Origin: an uncultured Oscillibacter sp.
GTDB lineage: Bacteria > Bacillota > Clostridia > Oscillospirales > Oscillospiraceae
Length of the DNA: 21,213 nt
Direction: 5' to 3'
Assembly: GCA_904393855.1 (NCBI GenBank)
Contig: CAJFNE010000010.1
Location: 1 to 21,213, forward strand
Position 1 is the stretch's first letter. Every line of letters begins with the position of its first letter. The notes below the pieces were generated by a model. The model had not been told where the DNA came from. It saw only the letters and a program-made list of their open reading frames with translations, and did no database searches. Positions 6,589 through 13,928 of this stretch are shown here, piece after piece. Made by a program: the position numbers and the translations under genes.

Positions 6589-7953
6589 TCAATAGCCGTT
6601 GACCATCACGTCCAGGACCTGGCTGGCCACGGTGCCCGCCACGGAGCTGCCGCCGCCGCCGTTTTCCACCAGCACCACGAAGGCGTAGGGGTGGTCCTCA
6701 TCCCGGAGGAACCCGGCAAACCAGGCGTGGGGCGTCTGGCCGTCCCCCACCTCGGCGGTGCCGGACTTGGCGCAGATATCCATATTGGGGAAGCGGCCGG
6801 CACCGTAGGTCTGGGCCACGTTGTTGGCCATCAGGTCCGCCAGGGTCTCCGCCGTGGAGGCGTCGATCAGCCGCCCGGTATGGGTGGTGATGTGGGGCAG
6901 GGAGGGCAGCCCCAGGGAGGAGACGGTCCGCTCGATCAGGTAGGGGGTGGCTGCCTTGCCGCCGTTTGCGATGGCTCCCATGTAGAGCATCAGGGCGCAG
7001 GGGTTCACCAGGTCCTGGCCCTGGCCCACGCCGGCCCAGCCCAGCTCCCCGTCGGTGATGTCCGTCCACTGGAAGGTGCCGGCGGCGGTGGGCAGGCCGC
7101 TGACGGAGTAGCTGTCCGTGAGGCCCGCCTGCTCCGTGTATTGCTGTAGGGTCTCCCCGCCCAGCTCCTGGGCGATCTGGGCGAAGGCCACGTTGCAGCT
7201 GTTGGCGAAAGCCTCGCTGATGTTCTGTTCCCCGTGGGTGCCGGAGCAGATGATGGTCTCCCCGCCGATCACCACGCTGCCCTGGCAGTCCCAGGTCCGG
7301 TCGAACAGGTCGGGGATCTCCTCGATGGCCGCCGCCAGGGTGACCGTCTTGAACACGGACCCCGGCGTGAAAGTGGAGGAGAGGAAGCGGTTCAGGTACG
7401 CCCCCCGGTAGCGGTCGTTGGTCTCGATGTCGGAGGGGACGTTCAGGGGGTCGTAGCTGGGGGAGGAGACCATGCAGAGGATCTCCCCGGTCTCGTAGTT
7501 GTACACTGCCACCGTGCCCGCGTGGCCGTTCAGGGACTGGTAGGCCTCGTAGTTATAGCGGGCGTCAATGGTGAGGTAGAGCTCGTTGCCCTGGGCGCCG
7601 AAGGCGCCGCTCACCAGGTTGTAGCCCGTCAGCTTGTCAGCGAAGGCATTCAGGGCCCCGGTGCCGATGCGGCCCTGCAGGTCCCCCACCGCGTGGAGGG
7701 TGGCCTTCCGGACCGTCTTATTGTCATAGTAGGTGCGCTGGCCGTTCTCCACGGAGGAGAGCACGTCCCCGTCCCGGTCCAGCACCGTGCCGGCGGCCAG
7801 AACGCCGCTGCTGTCGTAGAGGTGGCGGTTGAAGGCGGAGGAGGCCCAGCTGCCCCCGTCCAGGCAGTACTTCACCAGGAAGATCCCCAGCCCCGCCGCC
7901 AGCACCAGGGCCAGCAGCGCGCAGATGACGGCCCGGCGTTCAATTTTCCTCAT
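6589..7953 (-). CDS. Penicillin-binding transpeptidase (PbpA/FtsI-like, class B type)
   Basis: Peptidoglycan D,D-transpeptidase of 454 residues, anchored by one N-terminal helix (about 9-28). After a short N-domain (about 30-120; no full-length PBP dimer domain as in FtsI or PBP2) comes the transpeptidase domain with all three active-site motifs: SVFK (Ser199, Lys202), SCN (252-254) and KSGT (396-399). The compact shape resembles PbpA of Actinobacteria and clostridial PBPs paired with RodA. The start at 7953 is set by AAAGGAGG just upstream. It overlaps the SEDS gene by 14 bp, so the two products are probably made together and form a polymerase/crosslinker pair. An ORF extension to 8061 lies wholly inside the upstream gene and is rejected. 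Confidence 0.93.
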   Translation of the reverse strand: MRKIERRAVICALLALVLAAGLGIFLVKYCLDGGSWASSAFNRHLYDSSGVLAAGTVLDRDGDVLSSVENGQRTYYDNKTVRKATLHAVGDLQGRIGTGALNAFADKLTGYNLVSGAFGAQGNELYLTIDARYNYEAYQSLNGHAGTVAVYNYETGEILCMVSSPSYDPLNVPSDIETNDRYRGAYLNRFLSSTFTPGSVFKTVTLAAAIEEIPDLFDRTWDCQGSVVIGGETIICSGTHGEQNISEAFANSCNVAFAQIAQELGGETLQQYTEQAGLTDSYSVSGLPTAAGTFQWTDITDGELGWAGVGQGQDLVNPCALMLYMGAIANGGKAATPYLIERTVSSLGLPSLPHITTHTGRLIDASTAETLADLMANNVAQTYGAGRFPNMDICAKSGTAEVGDGQTPHAWFAGFLRDEDHPYAFVVLVENGGGGSSVAGTVASQVLDVMVNGY

Positions 7954-9760
7954 GGTCCGCCTCCTTTCCGGTGGCAAAGGGGTCTCCGATGGGGGCCGCC
8001 CGGCGGCGGGCCTCCTCGGTGAGCCGTCTGTGAGCTCCGCGCCGGATGGCGAAGCTGGCATTCTCCCGGGTGTCCGTAGCTTTCAGATAGGCCAGAAGGC
8101 CCCAGGCGGACATCATGGCGGAGCCGCCGTTGGAGACGAAGGGGAACGTGACGCCGGTGAGGGGCAGCAGGTCCACGGAGCCGAACACGTTCAGACAGGT
8201 CTGGAACACCAGCAGGGAGCCGGCGGCGCAGGCGGCGATGATATAGAAGCTGGACCGTCCCGCCCGGCAGGCCCGGACGGCGAACACCGCCAGGGTGATG
8301 ATGGACCCCACCGCCAGCACGGCGATCAGCAGTCCCCACTCCTCGCACAGCATGCCGAACACCAGGTCCGTGTCCGCCGCCGCCACATTGTGCAGCCACC
8401 CCTCGCCGCCGCCCATGCCGAAGAGACCGCCGGAGGCCGCCGCCGACATGGTGCGGGTCTGCTGATAGCCGGTGGTGGAGGCGGCCTCCCAAGCGTGGCC
8501 CCAAGAGGCGAAGCGGCTCAAAATATAGGGCTTGAACTTCAAAATAATGCCCGCCCCGAACACCGCGCCGCCGCAGATCAGGGAGAGGGTGGCAAAATCC
8601 CCGGACCGCAGGTACGCGATCACCAGGAAAGTGACGAAGAAGATGGCCGCCGTGCCGAAGTCGCTCATAAGCCCCAGCAGGCCGATGCACAGGCCCGTCA
8701 GCACGATGAAGAGGGTCAGGTTCCGCTTGTGGAACAGCCGCTCCAGCGTGGCGGCGCCGGCGAAGATATAGCAGATCTTTGCAATCTCCGAGGGCTGGAA
8801 GGACATGCCGCCGATGGAGATCCAGTTGACGGCGCCGTACCGGGAGTCGCCGATCAGCAGCGTAATGCCCAGAAGCCCAATCGCTCCTGCCGCCATGAGC
8901 CAGCGGTTCTTCTGGACCCGGGAGAGGTCCCGGAGGAAGAGCCCCAGCACCAGGAACAGGATCAGTCCCAGCAGGATGGCCAGGAACTGCTTGTAGAGGC
9001 TTCCAGGCGCGCTGGAGGCGGTGACGGCCAGGGACAGCGTGGAGAGAAAGAAAGCGATGGTCTCCATCTCAAAGCCCACGCAGCGGGTGGCCCGCAGGAT
9101 GCCGGCGTACAGCCACATCACCGCCGTCAGCCCCAGGAAGGCCAGGGGAATGGCCACGGAGGCCTCCGTCCCCGCCGCGATGATCAGCTGCAGGCAGGCC
9201 AGCACCTGGAATACCGTCAGCCACAAAAAGGAGGGCCACATGGCGGCGGGACGCTCCCGCCGGCGCTTGGCCTCCACCTCCTCCCGGTCCGCCACGGTCT
9301 GCGGCAGGAAGATCAGCGGCACGCCGCCCAGGGTGATGGTGTCCCCCAGCTTGACAGGCACGGAGCCGTTGACGGTCTCTCCGTTGACTGCCGTGCCGCC
9401 CTTGGAGTCCAGATCATAGAGGGTCCACTGCTCGTCGTCCCCCCGGCACAGCGCCGCGTGCTGCCGGGACACGCTGGGGAAGTTCAGCCGCACGTCGGCG
9501 GTCTGACTCCGGCCAATGATATTCTCCCAGTGGGTCAGCAGAATGGGCGTCCCGTTGGGCAGGCTCAGCTGCCCCCAGACCTCCGGCGTGTGGGGAATCC
9601 GCAGCAGGGACCGCACCGCCCGGTACAGGATCAGGATCGCCAGCACCGGGAATAGAAAACGGACAATGGCCGTATACCAGGTGCCGGCCAGGGGAAAACT
9701 GGTGAGCAGAGCCGTCCCTTGGTCCAGCAGGGCCTGCAGGGGGGCTGTCAGCTGTTCCAT
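7940..9760 (-). CDS. FHA domain-SEDS fusion: RodA/FtsW-family peptidoglycan polymerase
   Basis: A 606-residue membrane protein. Residues 31-48 form a first membrane helix. An FHA domain (about 62-154) follows, with GRS (83-85), SRQH (98-101) and NG (126-127), the usual phosphothreonine-binding residues. From about 172 to 562 comes a ten-helix SEDS domain with FQPSE (320-324), SDFGTA (365-370), GYQQTRTM (430-437), TDLVFGMLCEEWG (463-475) and PLTGVTFPFVSNGG (532-545). SEDS proteins polymerise lipid II glycan. The canonical DP..G.GYQ loop before GYQ reads HAWEAASTTGYQ here, with no Asp (see findings). The ATG at 9760 has AGGAGG eight bases upstream; the GTG at 9766 is too close to that site. First gene of a two-gene unit with the PBP. 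In Actinobacteria FHA proteins are separate genes beside rodA/pbpA; here FHA is fused. Confidence 0.92.
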   Translation of the reverse strand: MEQLTAPLQALLDQGTALLTSFPLAGTWYTAIVRFLFPVLAILILYRAVRSLLRIPHTPEVWGQLSLPNGTPILLTHWENIIGRSQTADVRLNFPSVSRQHAALCRGDDEQWTLYDLDSKGGTAVNGETVNGSVPVKLGDTITLGGVPLIFLPQTVADREEVEAKRRRERPAAMWPSFLWLTVFQVLACLQLIIAAGTEASVAIPLAFLGLTAVMWLYAGILRATRCVGFEMETIAFFLSTLSLAVTASSAPGSLYKQFLAILLGLILFLVLGLFLRDLSRVQKNRWLMAAGAIGLLGITLLIGDSRYGAVNWISIGGMSFQPSEIAKICYIFAGAATLERLFHKRNLTLFIVLTGLCIGLLGLMSDFGTAAIFFVTFLVIAYLRSGDFATLSLICGGAVFGAGIILKFKPYILSRFASWGHAWEAASTTGYQQTRTMSAAASGGLFGMGGGEGWLHNVAAADTDLVFGMLCEEWGLLIAVLAVGSIITLAVFAVRACRAGRSSFYIIAACAAGSLLVFQTCLNVFGSVDLLPLTGVTFPFVSNGGSAMMSAWGLLAYLKATDTRENASFAIRRGAHRRLTEEARRRAAPIGDPFATGKEADHEEN

Positions 9761-9793
9761 CTCCACCGCCTCCTTTCAAAAAAAATTGGTTTT

Positions 9794-9822
9794 AGTATAG
9801 CATTATTTCTCGGCTGTGTACA
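9794..9822 (-). promoter_or_regulatory. Promoter of the SEDS-PBP operon
   Basis: TATACT (9799-9794) with an extended -10 TG, 17-bp spacer, weak -35 TGTACA (9822-9817), minus strand, about 34 bp before the start codon. Confidence 0.75.
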
Positions 9823-9870
9823 GTATTTCTAAATTTGCATGGAAAAGAGCGGTAAATTTTGCTTTTTCTC

Positions 9871-9899
9871 TTGACCTCCCGGGAGAAATCCATTAAAAT
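9871..9899 (+). promoter_or_regulatory. Promoter of the radical SAM gene
   Basis: TTGACC (9871-9876), 17-bp spacer, TAAAAT (9894-9899), divergent from the SEDS-PBP promoter. The expected start near 9906 gives a leader of about 70 bases. Confidence 0.78.
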
Positions 9900-9904
9900 G
9901 GAAA

Positions 9905-9946
9905 GGCGTCAAGTGTGACCATCAGAGAGCGGCGTCAAGCGCCGCT
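9905..9946 (+). repeat. Leader of the radical SAM gene: 9-bp direct repeat and hairpin
   Basis: GGCGTCAAG occurs at 9905-9913 and again at 9931-9939. The second copy forms part of a 7-bp hairpin AGCGGCG/CGCCGCT (9928-9934 with 9940-9946). There is no T run after it, so it is not a terminator. Confidence 0.55.
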
Positions 9947-9976
9947 TCAACCATATTCGAAAGGCCGATCATTGTT

Positions 9977-10864
9977 ATGAAACATCCTTACAAGACACGG
10001 GAAGGCGGCGCCACCGTCACCGTCTTCGTCCCGTATGACTGCAAGAATCACTGCCCTTTCTGCATCAATAAAGAGGAGTATGCGGACATGACGGGCTTCT
10101 CCCTGGACAAGATCTGCGAGAGCATCCGCCGGATGGATTCCATCACGCCATATTGCGACTTTGTTTTCACCGGCGGCGAGCCTTTCTCGGACCTGGAGGC
10201 CCTGCAGGTGATGCTGGACCAGGTACCCACCACCCACAAGGTCTATATCAACACCACCCTGCCGGTGTCCGAGCACCAGTCGGAGGACGACATCCTGGCT
10301 TTCCTGGAGAGAAATAAGCACAAGATCACCTGCGTGAATGTCTCCCGCCACTTACAGCACTATGTGGTGGAGTCCAATGACGGTCTGCTGGCCAAGCTGC
10401 CGGTGAAGTTCCGGGTGAACTGTGTCCTCTACAAGAATTACCCGGTGAAGGATTTGGTGCCCTATCTGGAGCGGTTCCACAAGATTCCTGGGGCGTCCAT
10501 CCAGTTCCGGTTCGACTACACGGCCACGACCCCGGAGAACCTGTATGACGAGGAGCATGACAAGATCCTCCACGATCTCAAGCAGGTGGCCAAGTACACG
10601 GGGCTGGACGGCTGCCGGATGCGCTGCGGCTTCCACTTCGACTACAAGGGCATGGAGCTGACGTACCACAAGACCCTGCCCTACTCCACCATTGTGGAGA
10701 CGGACCCCAAGGACGGCGTGACCTACGACATCCTATACGACATCCTCATCAAGCAGAACGGCGACATCCACTCTGACTGGACCGGCGTGCTGATGGATGT
10801 GGACGCCTATGAGAAGGTAGTCTTTGAGCCCTACGACCTGAAGTGGCTGGAGCGGATCGCCTGA
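9977..10864 (+). CDS. Orphan radical SAM protein, function unknown
   Basis: A 295-residue radical S-adenosylmethionine enzyme. The cluster motif CKNHCPFC (Cys22, Cys26, Cys29, CxxxCxxC) sits near the N-terminus and FTGGEPF (64-70) is the SAM-binding GGE motif. A partial TIM barrel follows to about residue 185. The C-terminal part (190-295) has CRMRC (213-217), too few cysteines for a SPASM or Twitch auxiliary cluster. I do not recognise a named subfamily. No precursor peptide, carrier protein or partner enzyme lies beside it; its own promoter and terminator make it a one-gene unit. The ATG at 9977 has only a weak AAAGG (9960-9964), 12 bases away, so translation may be modest or controlled by the structured leader. 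Radical SAM membership is certain; substrate and pathway are unknown. Confidence 0.9.
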   Translation: MKHPYKTREGGATVTVFVPYDCKNHCPFCINKEEYADMTGFSLDKICESIRRMDSITPYCDFVFTGGEPFSDLEALQVMLDQVPTTHKVYINTTLPVSEHQSEDDILAFLERNKHKITCVNVSRHLQHYVVESNDGLLAKLPVKFRVNCVLYKNYPVKDLVPYLERFHKIPGASIQFRFDYTATTPENLYDEEHDKILHDLKQVAKYTGLDGCRMRCGFHFDYKGMELTYHKTLPYSTIVETDPKDGVTYDILYDILIKQNGDIHSDWTGVLMDVDAYEKVVFEPYDLKWLERIA

Positions 10865-10884
10865 ACACCTATATCGACAAGCTG

Positions 10885-10909
10885 AGCGGCGGAGCGATCC
10901 GCCGCTTTT
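10885..10909 (+). terminator. Terminator after the radical SAM gene
   Basis: Nine-bp stem AGCGGCGGA/TCCGCCGCT, loop GCGA, then a short T run. Confidence 0.8.
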
Positions 10910-10942
10910 ACTTTGACGGATTTTCTCCTTAAAATGTTGAAA

Positions 10943-10952
10943 TTTCCGTGAA
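10943..10952 (+). repeat. Half-site copy TTTCCGTGAA upstream of the MATE promoter
   Basis: Identical to the left half of the palindrome at 11001-11022 together with its two preceding T residues (10999-11008), 56 bp upstream of it, on the far side of the -10. Could be an auxiliary binding site for the same regulator. Confidence 0.4.
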
Positions 10953-10981
10953 TTCTGGCGGTGGCTTTTCTGGTAAGACGG

Positions 10982-10990
10982 TGCTAGAAT
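10982..10990 (+). promoter_or_regulatory. Extended -10 promoter of the MATE gene
   Basis: TGCTAGAAT (10982-10990) is a good extended -10. No clear -35 is present at 17-18 bp, which fits a promoter that relies on TGn or on an activator. Confidence 0.55.
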
Positions 10991-11000
10991 AGGTCTGTTT

Positions 11001-11022
11001 TCCGTGAAGAGCTCTTCACGGA
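11001..11022 (+). promoter_or_regulatory. Perfect 22-bp palindrome, operator candidate for the MATE gene
   Basis: TCCGTGAAGAG followed by its exact reverse complement with no spacer. It begins 11 bp after the -10 hexamer, so it covers the transcription start and first bases, the classic position for a repressor of an efflux gene. No T run follows, so it is not a terminator. No regulator gene is adjacent. Confidence 0.6.
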
Positions 11023-11047
11023 TTTCAGATTGTTGGGGGGAGATCAA

Positions 11048-12439
11048 ATGGCGTCCAGCCGGGGAACGGGTTACGAGATTGACATGTGCAGCGGCGCGAT
11101 CCTGCCGAAGATGCTCCGCTTCGCGGTGCCGCTGATGTGCTCCAGCGTGCTGCAGCTGCTGTTCAACGCGGCGGATGTGATCGTGGTGGGCCGCTGGGCC
11201 GGGGACAACTCCCTGGCGGCGGTGGGGTCCAACACGTCGCTGATCAACCTGCTGGTGAATCTCTTCATCGGATTGTCCGTGGGCGCCAACATCCTGGCGG
11301 CCCGCTGCTATGGCGCCGGCGACAAGGAGGGCCTGCGCCAGACCGTGCACACCTCCATCCTGCTGAGCCTCCTCAGCGGCGTGGTGCTGGCGATTGTGGG
11401 CGCCCTCGGAGCCAGTACCATCCTGGGATGGATGCAGTCCCCGGAGGCGGTTCGCGGCCTGGCCGCCGTGTACCTGCGGATCTACTTCCTGGGGATGCCG
11501 GCCACCATGGTCTATAACTTCGGCGCCGCGCTGCTGCGGGCGGTGGGGGATACCCGCCGTCCCCTCTATTACCTGCTGACCGCCGGCATCGTGAACGTGG
11601 TGCTGAATTTGTTTTTCGTCATCGTCTGCAAGCTGGACGTGGCGGGCGTGGCCATCGCCACGGTGATCTCCCAGGTGATCTCCGCCACCCTGGTGCTGCG
11701 GTGCCTGATCCGGGAGCAGGGGGGAATCCACCTGGAGCTGCGGCAGCTGCGCATCTGGCCCTCCCGCCTGCGTCAGATCCTGCAGGTGGGCCTGCCGGCG
11801 GGCTTCCAGGGCGTGCTGTTCGCCCTGTCCAACGTGGTGATCCAGTCCTCGGTGAACTCCTTCCAGGAGACGGTGGTGGCGGGCAACGCGGCGGCGGCCA
11901 ACATTGAGAGCTTCATCTACGCTGCCATGAATGCTTTCTATCAGGCGAATATCTCTTTCAGCAGCCAGAACTACGGTGCCGGCCAGTACAACCGCCTCCG
12001 CCCGATCCTGCTGCGGGCCCAGGGCTGTGTGATTGCCACCGGGGTACTGCTGGGGGGGCTGGCGGTGCTGTTCGGCCGCCAGCTGCTGAGCATCTACACA
12101 GACAGCCCGGACGTCATCGACGTGGGGCTGGAGCGGCTGGCTATCGTCTGCGGCACCTACGCCATCTGCGGCATGATGGACGTGATGGTGGGGTCCCTGC
12201 GGGGCCTGGGCTATTCCATCATGCCCATGATCGTCTCCCTGCTGGGGGCCTGCGTCCTGCGGTTGATCTGGATCGCGACGATTTTCCAGCTTCCGCAGTT
12301 CCACACGCCGGAGACCATCTACTGGTCCTACCCGTTCTCCTGGATCATCACTTTCTTGGCCCATGTGGGCTGCTACCTCTGGGCCATGCGGCGGCTCCAG
12401 CGCCATCTGGCGGAGGACCGGGTACCCTATACCGCCTGA
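11048..12439 (+). CDS. MATE family multidrug/toxin exporter
   Basis: Cation-coupled antiporter of 463 residues with the twelve hydrophobic segments and the two related halves of the MATE fold. The N-terminus MCSGAILPKMLRFAVPLM, the first-half motif VIVVGRWAGDNSLAAVG and the YFLGMPATMVYNFGAALLRAVGDTRRPL loop are typical of the clostridial NorM/DinF-like group. The substrate cannot be predicted. The start at 11048 follows GGGGGGAG; the TTG codons upstream lie inside the leader. It has its own promoter with a 22-bp palindrome over the start point, suggesting control by an unlinked repressor, and ends at a strong bidirectional terminator. Confidence 0.93.
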   Translation: MASSRGTGYEIDMCSGAILPKMLRFAVPLMCSSVLQLLFNAADVIVVGRWAGDNSLAAVGSNTSLINLLVNLFIGLSVGANILAARCYGAGDKEGLRQTVHTSILLSLLSGVVLAIVGALGASTILGWMQSPEAVRGLAAVYLRIYFLGMPATMVYNFGAALLRAVGDTRRPLYYLLTAGIVNVVLNLFFVIVCKLDVAGVAIATVISQVISATLVLRCLIREQGGIHLELRQLRIWPSRLRQILQVGLPAGFQGVLFALSNVVIQSSVNSFQETVVAGNAAAANIESFIYAAMNAFYQANISFSSQNYGAGQYNRLRPILLRAQGCVIATGVLLGGLAVLFGRQLLSIYTDSPDVIDVGLERLAIVCGTYAICGMMDVMVGSLRGLGYSIMPMIVSLLGACVLRLIWIATIFQLPQFHTPETIYWSYPFSWIITFLAHVGCYLWAMRRLQRHLAEDRVPYTA

Positions 12440-12456
12440 GGACGGACCATCAAAGT

Positions 12457-12493
12457 AAAACGCTGGATTCCCCGTGGGGAATCCAGCGTTTTT
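12457..12493. terminator. Bidirectional terminator between MATE and PLP-enzyme genes
   Basis: Seventeen-bp perfect stem (12457-12473 with 12476-12492) flanked by A residues on the left and T residues on the right, so it serves both convergent genes. The PLP-enzyme stop codon is only 4 bp away. Confidence 0.95.
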
Positions 12494-12496
12494 CCG

Positions 12497-13792
12497 TTAT
12501 TCCGGCAGATGGACCAGCCCGGCCTCCACCAGCTTCTGCAGGCTCATGAGGATGCCCAGCTTGGCGTGGTACCAGGTGAGGCCCCCCTGAAAATAGACCG
12601 CATAGGGGGGACGGATGGGACCGTCGGCGGAGAGCTCGATGGAGCTGCCCTGGACGAAAGCGCCCGCCGCCATGATGACGTCGGAGTCATAGCCCGGCAT
12701 GGCCCAGGGCTCCGGGGTCACATAGCTGTCCACCGGGGCCGCGGCCTGGATGCCCCGGCAGAAGGCCACCATGGCCTCCCGGCTGCCCAGGGTGACGGCC
12801 TGGATGATGTCGTGGCGATCCTCCGCGGCCCGGGGCACGCAGGGAAAGCCTAGCTTCTCATAGATGCTGGCGGCGAAGATGGCGCCTTTCAAAGCCCCGG
12901 CCACCACCGTGGGGGAGAGGAACAGCCCCTGGTAGAACGCCGGCATCAGCCCCAGGTTGGCGCCCACCTCCTGGCCCAGACCCGGGGCGGAGAGCCGGTA
13001 GGCGCACCGGTCCACGCACTCCCGGGTACCGCAGATGTAGCCGCCGATGGGGGCCAGGCCCCCGCCGGGGTTCTTGATGAGGCTGCCCACCACCATGTCG
13101 GCCCCCAGGTCCGAAGGCTCCAGGGGCTCCACAAACTCGCCATAACAGTTGTCCACCATGATCTTCACATCCGGCTTGAGCCCCTTGCAGAAAGCGATCA
13201 GCTCCCCGATCTGGTGAACGGAGAAGGAGGGCCGGGTGGCGTAGCCCTTGGACCGCTGGATGGTGATGAGCTTGGTGCGGTCGTTGATCTTTTCCCGGAT
13301 GGCGTCATAGTCGAAAGAGCCGTCGGGCTTCAAGTCCGCCTGCTGGTAGGTGACGCCGTACTCCGCCAGGGAGCAGGGGGAGGGGCGGATGCCGATGACC
13401 TTCTCCAGCGTATCGTAGGGGGCCCCTACCGGGGACAGCAGCTCGTCCCCCGGCAGCAAATTGGCGGAGAGGGCCACCGTCAGGGCGTGAGTGCCGCAGG
13501 TGATCTGGGGTCGCACCAGGGCCGCCTCCGTGTGGAACACGTCGGCGTAGACCCGCTCCAGGTTGTCCCGGCCCTCGTCGTCATAGCCGTAGCCGGTGGT
13601 GGCGGCGAAGTGGGTGGCGTTCACCCGGTTCTTCTGCATGGCGGCGATGACCTTGCCCTGGTTGTACTCCGCCGTCTGGTCAATGGCGTCAAACCGGGTC
13701 CGCAGGCCCTGCAGCACCGCCTCGCCGTATTCATACACAGCCCGGCTGACACCCAACTGCTCATACATTGATATCAGTTCCATGAAGTTCAT
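12497..13792 (-). CDS. Methionine gamma-lyase family / aluminum-resistance family PLP enzyme
   Basis: Fold-type I pyridoxal-phosphate protein of about 431 residues, of the family annotated 'methionine gamma-lyase family protein' or 'aluminum resistance protein' (YnbB-like). Visible features: CGTHAL (99-104, cofactor phosphate region), VDNCYGEF (213-220, Asp214 for the pyridine nitrogen) and SLIKNPGGGLAPIGGY (237-252), with Lys240, 26 residues after the Asp, as the expected Schiff-base lysine. RSKGYATRPSF (180-190) is a further conserved stretch. It resembles Cys/Met metabolism enzymes, but real substrates of this family are poorly known. The start at 13792 (MNFMELIS) follows AGGAAGAGG; the ATG at 13783 is a close alternative. 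Own promoter at 13823-13851. The link to methionine uptake at the left edge is only thematic. Confidence 0.88.
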   Translation of the reverse strand: MNFMELISMYEQLGVSRAVYEYGEAVLQGLRTRFDAIDQTAEYNQGKVIAAMQKNRVNATHFAATTGYGYDDEGRDNLERVYADVFHTEAALVRPQITCGTHALTVALSANLLPGDELLSPVGAPYDTLEKVIGIRPSPCSLAEYGVTYQQADLKPDGSFDYDAIREKINDRTKLITIQRSKGYATRPSFSVHQIGELIAFCKGLKPDVKIMVDNCYGEFVEPLEPSDLGADMVVGSLIKNPGGGLAPIGGYICGTRECVDRCAYRLSAPGLGQEVGANLGLMPAFYQGLFLSPTVVAGALKGAIFAASIYEKLGFPCVPRAAEDRHDIIQAVTLGSREAMVAFCRGIQAAAPVDSYVTPEPWAMPGYDSDVIMAAGAFVQGSSIELSADGPIRPPYAVYFQGGLTWYHAKLGILMSLQKLVEAGLVHLPE

Positions 13793-13822
13793 CCTCTTCC
13801 TGTTTTTCTCATACAGCTGAAC

Positions 13823-13851
13823 ATTATAGCAGGCTTCCGGACCTATGGCAA
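13823..13851 (-). promoter_or_regulatory. Promoter of the PLP-enzyme gene
   Basis: TTGCCA (13851-13846), 17-bp spacer, consensus TATAAT (13828-13823) with extended TG, minus strand. Confidence 0.85.
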
Positions 13852-13875
13852 GGGCCTTTCCTGGTCCTCTGACAG

Positions 13876-13909
13876 AAAAACGCTGCGGCACACTCCGTGT
13901 GCCGCAGCG
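13876..13909 (-). terminator. Terminator of the NlpC/P60 gene
   Basis: Thirteen-bp perfect stem (13881-13893 with 13897-13909), three-base loop, followed on the minus strand by TTTTT (13880-13876). Confidence 0.95.
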
Positions 13910-13928
13910 CGGATTGCCTATGTAGAAA

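Noticed and set aside
7829..9655. 608-codon plus-strand open frame opposite the FHA-SEDS gene
   Set aside because: Gly/Gln/His-rich antisense shadow of a gene with clear FHA and SEDS motifs; no start signal.
10733..12406. 557-codon minus-strand open frame opposite the MATE gene
   Set aside because: Antisense shadow rich in His, Gln and Asp; the plus strand encodes a complete twelve-helix transporter with a ribosome site.
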